Positions 6,182 through 10,162 of a DNA stretch of 10,162 bases are shown piece by piece. Made by a program: the position numbers and the translations under genes. Position 1 is the first letter of the stretch. Every line of letters starts with the position of its first letter. Source of the DNA: Bacillota bacterium (GTDB taxonomy: Bacteria > Bacillota > Sulfobacillia > RBS10-35); assembly GCA_029960865.1 (NCBI GenBank), contig JASBVX010000032.1:1-10162 (forward strand), given 5' to 3'. The notes under the pieces were generated by a model. It was not told the origin of the DNA. It ran no database searches and saw only the letters and a list, made by a program, of their open reading frames with translations.

Positions 6182-6253
6182 GTGAAAGTTTTCACACAAA
6201 GGCCGAATCTTAACGGAAAGGAGGTTAAGTTAAGCTGGAGGTGGAGGTTTAAC
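6182..6253 (+). promoter_or_regulatory. Candidate operator region upstream of the response regulator
   Basis: GTGAAA-GT-TTTCAC (6182-6195) is a perfect palindrome. It is followed by CTTAAC (6209-6214), GTTAAG (6224-6229), an overlapping GTTAAG (6229-6234) and TTTAAC (6248-6253); the first and second form an inverted repeat with a 9-base gap, and the later TTAA cores recur at 5 and about 19 bases. OmpR/PhoB-family regulators often bind direct repeats upstream of their own gene. The ribosome-binding site GGAGG (6243-6247) lies within this zone. I could not place a confident -35/-10 pair. Confidence 0.4.
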
Positions 6254-6254
6254 G

Positions 6255-6929
6255 GTGGCAAAGATCCTGGTGCTGGAAGATGACGGGGATATCCGTCATA
6301 TTGTGACGGGAGCTCTGGAGAAGGCCGGGTTTCAGGTGCTGGCGGCCGACAATCTCCGGGAGGCCCAAGCCCTTTTCACGAAGGAAGCCCCGGACCTGGC
6401 GGTGGTGGATCTCCTTCTCCCCGATGGTCACGGGTTTGATTTTGCTCGCCTTGTCAGGCGCTTTTCCGACCAGGTGGGCATCGTGATCCTGACGGCCATT
6501 TCCGAGGAGGCCGATCTGGTGGCAGCTCTGGAGATCGGGGCAGATGACTACATCGTGAAGCCCTTTCGTACCCGGGAGCTGGTGGCCAGGGTGAGGGCGG
6601 TGTTGCGGCGGCTGGCCCCCGATACGTCTCCCGATTTGACGCCCCGGCCGGGTTTGCGCCTGGACGCCACCCGCCATGTTCTCCAGCTGGACGGCGCTGA
6701 GATCCATTTGACGGCCATGCAGTTTGGCCTTTTGGCGGCCCTGGCGGAAAGGCCGGGGGTGACCTTTTCCCGGAGGGAGCTTTTGGAGCGGGTCTGGGGC
6801 CCTGATTTCTACGGGGATGAGCGGACCGTGGATGTTCACATCCGCCACATCCGGGCGAAGCTGGAAGCGCTGGGGCGGGAGGATCTCATCGAGACGGTGA
6901 GGGGATCGGGTTACCGCCTGGGGGTGTGA
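6255..6929 (+). CDS. OmpR/PhoB-family response regulator
   Basis: This is a DNA-binding transcription factor activated by phosphoryl transfer from a sensor kinase, almost certainly the one encoded next. The receiver domain (residues about 1-118) has the acidic pocket Asp9/Asp10, phospho-acceptor Asp52 (VVDLLLPDGHG), Thr80 (VILTA) and Lys102 (YIVKPF). The C-terminal winged helix (about 130-224) shows the family marks LTAMQFGLLAALAERPG, SRRELLERVWG, RTVDVHIRHIRAKL and TVRGSGYRLGV. The start is GTG at 6255, with GGAGG (6243-6247) seven bases upstream. At 224 residues it is full length. Its closest functional type looks PhoB/PhoP/ResD-like, but sequence alone does not give the signal. TTAA-type repeats upstream suggest possible autoregulation. 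Confidence 0.95.
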   Translation: MAKILVLEDDGDIRHIVTGALEKAGFQVLAADNLREAQALFTKEAPDLAVVDLLLPDGHGFDFARLVRRFSDQVGIVILTAISEEADLVAALEIGADDYIVKPFRTRELVARVRAVLRRLAPDTSPDLTPRPGLRLDATRHVLQLDGAEIHLTAMQFGLLAALAERPGVTFSRRELLERVWGPDFYGDERTVDVHIRHIRAKLEALGREDLIETVRGSGYRLGV

Positions 6930-6959
6930 CCGTTTAGCTTTTTCTTCTGGATCGTTTTC

Positions 6960-8162
6960 ATGGTGGCGGCGGTGGCCGCCTTTTACCTGGGGATGCGTCG
7001 GGAAAACGAGCGCTGGCGGGTCCTCTTTTTCACCGGTCGCCAGCTTTTAGGGGAAGATCTGGTTGATCCTGAAGAGCTGGCGGATCACCTGGCCCAGGCG
7101 TGGCAGGCCCTCCAGGGGGACCGGGAGGAAACCAAGGCCCTTTTGCGGCGCCTGGAGCGGACCTTGGATGCCTTGGAGGAAGGCATCCTGTTGCTCGACC
7201 GGGAAGGAAAGCCCCTTTATATGAACCGGCAGGCTGCCCTCTGGTGGGGGGAGCTGCGGTGGCGGCGGCTGGGCGCCCATCATGTGGAGCTTTTTCCCTA
7301 TCACACCCTCAATAGCGCCCTATCCGCTAGCCGCCGGGAGGGAACGGTGAAAGAGGTCATCCAACCTCTGCGGGAGGGTCCCCTTCTGGAGAGCCGCTTC
7401 ATCCCCCTGGCGGAGGGAGGCTTGTTGGTGGTGCAGCAGGATATCCGGGAGCGGCGGGCGGTGGAGCGGATGCGCCGGGAGTTTGTGGCCAATGCTTCCC
7501 ATGAGCTGCGCACCCCCCTCATGGCCATCCAGGGATATGCCGAGGAACTTTTGGATCAGGCGGAGGAGAAGGAACGGCGTCCTCTGGAAAGGATCCTTTG
7601 GAATACCCAGCACATGGCCCGCATCATCGAGGATATGCTTCTTTTGGCCCGGGTGGAGAGCTTTGAGCAGCCCTTTCACCTGAGTCCTTTGGATCTGGCC
7701 AGGCTCGTGGAGGAAGAAAAGCCTTTCTACGAAGATCTTTTCAGAAACCTCACCCTGGAGACCCAGCTGGAAGAAGCTTTTTGCCTGGGAGATCCGGTGC
7801 AGCTGGGGCATGTGTTGCGCAACCTTTTGTCCAATGCGGCTCACTATACCCCTGAAGGGGGAAGGGTGTGGGTCCGCACGGGCATCCGGCAAGATGAAGA
7901 GGGGAAGAGGTGGGCTCGCCTGGAGGTGGAGGATACGGGCCTGGGGGTGCCCGCCGAAGATCGGGAGAAGATCTTCGAGCGGTTTTACCGGGTGGATCGG
8001 GGGCGCAGCCGCCAAGCCGGCGGGACGGGCCTGGGGCTGGCCATCGTGAAGCATATTGTGGGGCGCCATGATGGCCGGGTGTGGGTGGAGGGAAGGGCGG
8101 GCGAGCCGGGAAGCCTTTTCGTGGTGGAGATACCTTTTCAAAAAGGGCCCCATGGCGGATGA
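6960..8162 (+). CDS. PhoR-like sensor histidine kinase with PAS domain (start uncertain)
   Basis: This membrane-bound kinase should phosphorylate the preceding response regulator. Order: N-terminal transmembrane segment, short linker, PAS domain (about residues 65-160; LDALEEGILLLDREGKPLYMN), dimerisation/phospho-acceptor domain with His181 in FVANASHELRTPL, and an ATPase domain with the N box NLLSNAAHYTP (288-292), DTGLG (Asp325), FERFYRVDR and GGTGLGLAIVKHIVG. No extracellular sensing domain is present. The ATG at 6960 has no ribosome-binding site and leaves only about half a membrane helix. The ten in-frame codons before it, after the TGA at 6927, encode PFSFFFWIVF, a natural continuation of that helix. 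A GTG at 6926 overlapping the regulator stop (GTGA) would read MTVSFFFWIVF if one T were removed from the TTT at 6934-6936. The signal sensed is unknown; PAS domains can bind heme, flavin or small molecules. Confidence 0.93.
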   Translation: MVAAVAAFYLGMRRENERWRVLFFTGRQLLGEDLVDPEELADHLAQAWQALQGDREETKALLRRLERTLDALEEGILLLDREGKPLYMNRQAALWWGELRWRRLGAHHVELFPYHTLNSALSASRREGTVKEVIQPLREGPLLESRFIPLAEGGLLVVQQDIRERRAVERMRREFVANASHELRTPLMAIQGYAEELLDQAEEKERRPLERILWNTQHMARIIEDMLLLARVESFEQPFHLSPLDLARLVEEEKPFYEDLFRNLTLETQLEEAFCLGDPVQLGHVLRNLLSNAAHYTPEGGRVWVRTGIRQDEEGKRWARLEVEDTGLGVPAEDREKIFERFYRVDRGRSRQAGGTGLGLAIVKHIVGRHDGRVWVEGRAGEPGSLFVVEIPFQKGPHGG

Positions 8163-8232
8163 AGATAGGCCGGTTGGTACTGTGGCAGAGGATAAAGTTG
8201 AGTTAAGCTCTCGGAAAGGAAGGAGATGCATG

Positions 8233-8619
8233 ATGAAACGGTTTGTGTGGCTGGGTCTGGTGGCCCTCCTCGTGGTGGGGGTGGCCGCGGGCTGTGGCGG
8301 GACGAAGCAGCCGGCGGCCCAGACGGACGGTGTGACCATCGAAGCCGGTCCGGGGCTGAAGTTCACCCCTAAGACGGTGACGGTGAAGGCGGGCACCACC
8401 GTGACGTGGGTCAACAAGGACACCATGGAGCATGACGCCGCCAGCGGCAAGGTGGAGAACGGCCAGGTGGTGCTGGATGGGTACTTCCGGTCGCCCATGT
8501 TGAAACCGGGGGAGAAGTGGTCCTTCACCTTCGACAAGCCCGGGACCTATCCCTATGTGTGCACCGTGCCGGGCCATGCCCAGGGGGGCATGGTGGGGGA
8601 AATCGTCGTCGAGCCCTAA
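8233..8619 (+). CDS. Cupredoxin (plastocyanin-like blue copper) lipoprotein
   Basis: This is a small exported copper electron-transfer protein. MKRFVWLGLVALLVVGVAAGC is a lipoprotein signal (Cys21), so the mature protein should be tethered outside the membrane. The fold is amicyanin/plastocyanin-like: LKFTPKTVTVKAGTTVTWVN, then the type-1 copper ligands His67 (MEHDA), Cys110, His115 and Met120 in CTVPGHAQGGM, the usual C-x4-H-x4-M spacing. The ATG at 8233 has AAGGAG (8220-8225) seven bases upstream; an ATG three bases earlier is equally in frame but too close. It lies about 70 bases after the kinase, in the same direction, and ends at a strong terminator, so it is probably transcribed with the two-component genes. 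A partner role with cytochrome bd downstream or another oxidase is possible but unproven. Confidence 0.93.
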   Translation: MKRFVWLGLVALLVVGVAAGCGGTKQPAAQTDGVTIEAGPGLKFTPKTVTVKAGTTVTWVNKDTMEHDAASGKVENGQVVLDGYFRSPMLKPGEKWSFTFDKPGTYPYVCTVPGHAQGGMVGEIVVEP

Positions 8620-8639
8620 GGATAGGGCCTTTTGGTCTA

Positions 8640-8684
8640 GGGGAGGCGGCCTTTCGGGGAAGGGCCGCCTCCCCTTTTGGTTTG
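8640..8684 (+). terminator. Strong intrinsic terminator after the cupredoxin gene
   Basis: GGGGAGGCGGCC (8640-8651) pairs perfectly with GGCCGCCTCCCC (8663-8674), with an 11-base loop that can extend the stem, followed by TTTTGGTTT. It sits about 20 bases after the cupredoxin stop and separates this unit from cydA. Confidence 0.92.
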
Positions 8685-8730
8685 GGGAAAAAGGGTCGAA
8701 GGGCAAGGCCGGAGTGCTCTACAGGAATGA

Positions 8731-8764
8731 TCCCTCCCCCCTTAGGGTGAAGAGGAAGGAGGGA
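8731..8764 (+). promoter_or_regulatory. Possible Shine-Dalgarno-sequestering hairpin before cydA
   Basis: TCCCTCC (8731-8737) is exactly complementary to GGAGGGA (8758-8764), which contains the cydA ribosome-binding site AAGGAGGG (8756-8763). The loop is 20 bases. Such pairing could lower or gate cydA translation. The sequence is polypyrimidine against polypurine, so chance complementarity is easy. Confidence 0.25.
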
Positions 8765-8769
8765 ACGTT

Positions 8770-10137
8770 ATGCTGGATGCAGTGCTTTTGAGCCGGATCC
8801 AGTTCGCCACCACCATCGCCTTCCACTTTCTCTTCGTGCCCCTGACCCTGGGGCTGGTGATCCTGGTGGCCATCATGGAAACCCTCTACAAGAGGACCGG
8901 CAAAGAGCTCTACTACAAGATGGCGGAATTCTGGGGGAAGATCTTTCTCATCAACTTCCTCCTGGGGGTAGTGACGGGGATCACCATGGAGTTCCAGATC
9001 GGGACCAACTGGTCCATCTACTCCCACTTTATGGGGGATATCTTCGGTGCTCCCCTGGCCATCGAAGCCATGGTGGCCTTCTTCCTGGAATCGACCTTCA
9101 TCGGCGTCTGGGTCTTTGGGCGCCACAAGTTCCCGAAGCTCCGGTCGCTTAGCATGTGGATGGTGGCCTTGGGGACGACCCTTTCGTCCCTTTGGATCAT
9201 CACCGCGAACGGGTTCATGCAGCATCCGGTGGGGTATGAGCTTCTCCCCGACAAAGTGATCTTGAACGACTTCTGGGCCCTTATCCTCAATTCCTACGCC
9301 TGGCGGATTCTCATCCACACCCTGGGGGCCAGCTACGTGGTGGGCGGCTTCTTCGTGATGGGAGTCAGCGCTTATCATCTCCTGCGCCGTCCCCAGGATG
9401 AGGTCTTCAACACCTCCTTCCGCTTCGGCCTGATCCTGGCCCTCATCGCCGCCACCCTGCAGCCCGTCACGGGCCACATCTCCGCCACGGCGGCGGTGGT
9501 GGACCAGCCTGCCAAAGCGGCGGCCATGGATTCCATCTGGCAGTCGGGCCCGGATCAGCCCTACTACCTCTTCGTGGTGCCCAAGACGGACAACACCGGG
9601 AACCTCATCGAGTGGGGAAGGATCCCCTACCTGGGAAGCCTTCTCTACACCGACAGCCTCAGGGGCTATGTGCCCGGCCTGGACAGCATCGCGCCTGAAG
9701 ATCGGCCGCCCGTCTGGGTGGTAACCTGGAGCTTCCGGACCATGGTATGGCTGGGGTTCCTCTTCCTCGGCGCCACCTGGTACGCCTTCTACCTGGTGCG
9801 GAAGAAGAAGCTCCTGGATAAACCCTGGCTCTTGAAGTTCTTCCTCTATGCCATCCCCCTTCCCTATGTGGCCACCCTCTTGGGGTGGGTGGTGACGGAA
9901 GTGGGGCGGCAGCCCTGGATCGTCTACGGCCTCATGAGGACGGCCGACGCCGTGAGCCCCCTTCCCCCAGGTCAGATCCTCTTCACCCTCATCGGACTGG
10001 TGGTCTTCTATGGCACCCTCATCGTGGCCGACATCATCCTCATCGCCCGGACGGCCAAGAAGGGTTACGAGGGCATGGAAGAGGAGCCGACGAGCCAACC
10101 GAAATTCCCGGCGACCCTGGCGGTGGGCCACCGCTGA
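8770..10137 (+). CDS. cydA: Cytochrome bd quinol oxidase subunit I
   Basis: CydA is the heme-bearing subunit of the bd-type terminal oxidase, which oxidises quinol and reduces oxygen to water in the membrane with high oxygen affinity. The conserved residues are present: His19 (AFHFLFVPLTLG, heme b595/d region), Glu99 and Glu107 (IEAMVAFFLESTF), His183 (ILIHTLGASYV, heme b558), Met325 (WSFRTMV, the other b558 ligand) and GRQPW near residue 380. At 455 residues with a short region between membrane helices 6 and 7, it is of the short Q-loop type common in Firmicutes, unlike the longer E. coli protein. The ATG at 8770 has AAGGAGGG (8756-8763) six bases upstream. It is followed after 18 bases by another start, presumably cydB. 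Codon choice for Leu-Leu differs from the upstream genes (see findings). Confidence 0.97.
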   Translation: MLDAVLLSRIQFATTIAFHFLFVPLTLGLVILVAIMETLYKRTGKELYYKMAEFWGKIFLINFLLGVVTGITMEFQIGTNWSIYSHFMGDIFGAPLAIEAMVAFFLESTFIGVWVFGRHKFPKLRSLSMWMVALGTTLSSLWIITANGFMQHPVGYELLPDKVILNDFWALILNSYAWRILIHTLGASYVVGGFFVMGVSAYHLLRRPQDEVFNTSFRFGLILALIAATLQPVTGHISATAAVVDQPAKAAAMDSIWQSGPDQPYYLFVVPKTDNTGNLIEWGRIPYLGSLLYTDSLRGYVPGLDSIAPEDRPPVWVVTWSFRTMVWLGFLFLGATWYAFYLVRKKKLLDKPWLLKFFLYAIPLPYVATLLGWVVTEVGRQPWIVYGLMRTADAVSPLPPGQILFTLIGLVVFYGTLIVADIILIARTAKKGYEGMEEEPTSQPKFPATLAVGHR

Positions 10138-10155
10138 AGAAAGGAGGAGATAGGC

Positions 10156-10162
10156 ATGTGGC
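10156..10162 (+). CDS. Start of next gene, presumably cydB (truncated by window)
   Basis: ATG at 10156 followed by a Trp codon, with AAGGAGG (10141-10147) eight bases upstream and only 18 bases after the cydA stop. cydB follows cydA in nearly all bd oxidase operons. Only two codons are visible, so the identity rests on position. Confidence 0.5.

Noticed and set aside
8163..8229. Promoter before the cupredoxin gene (TTGGTA and GATAAA)
   Set aside because: The spacing is only 11 bases and the matches are weak; read-through from the kinase gene is simpler.
8719..10131. Long reverse-strand open frame opposite cydA
   Set aside because: It is rich in His, Gly and Glu without any motif, and the forward strand encodes an unmistakable CydA.

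Overview
The window looks like a chromosomal segment of a GC-rich, probably thermophilic Firmicutes-type bacterium (inference). The order alaS - ruvX - DUF1292 - mltG is a classic Firmicutes block (B. subtilis alaS-yrzL-yrrK-yrzB-yrrL). Shine-Dalgarno sites are strong (AAGGAGG, GGAGG), GTG and TTG starts occur, and every gene is on the + strand. I see no tRNA, rRNA, CRISPR array or complete mobile element.

Region 1 (1-4114) is the housekeeping and envelope block. It holds the 3' part of alaS, a rhomboid protease gene broken by several single-base frame changes, ruvX, a DUF1292 gene with a very acidic tail, and mltG. alaS and the rhomboid gene overlap as ATGA. ruvX starts inside the rhomboid tail, so the long open frame 1430-2557 that seems to fuse the two is an artefact. 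A candidate promoter sits at the end of ruvX, ahead of DUF1292-mltG.

Region 2 (4115-6254) holds one unusual gene and a long gene-poor stretch. The gene encodes a 470-residue lipoprotein rich in Gly-Thr-Thr triplets. A small module appears twice in it: once intact at the C-terminus, and once earlier, where two Gly/Thr tracts split it into three pieces. A hairpin terminator follows. The next ~520 bases contain inverted and direct repeats and what may be a frame-broken small lipoprotein gene.

Region 3 (6255-8680) encodes an OmpR/PhoB-type response regulator, a PhoR-like PAS histidine kinase and a blue-copper (cupredoxin) lipoprotein, and ends at a strong terminator. Region 4 (8681-10162) begins a cytochrome bd oxidase operon: complete cydA and the first codons of the next gene, presumably cydB. 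Together regions 3 and 4 suggest redox or respiratory control at the cell surface, but no regulatory link is shown by sequence.

Several genes (rhomboid, probably the kinase start and the small lipoprotein) become sensible if one base is added or removed, mostly in short homopolymers. That pattern fits sequencing or assembly indels as well as real gene decay, and raw reads would be needed to tell them apart.
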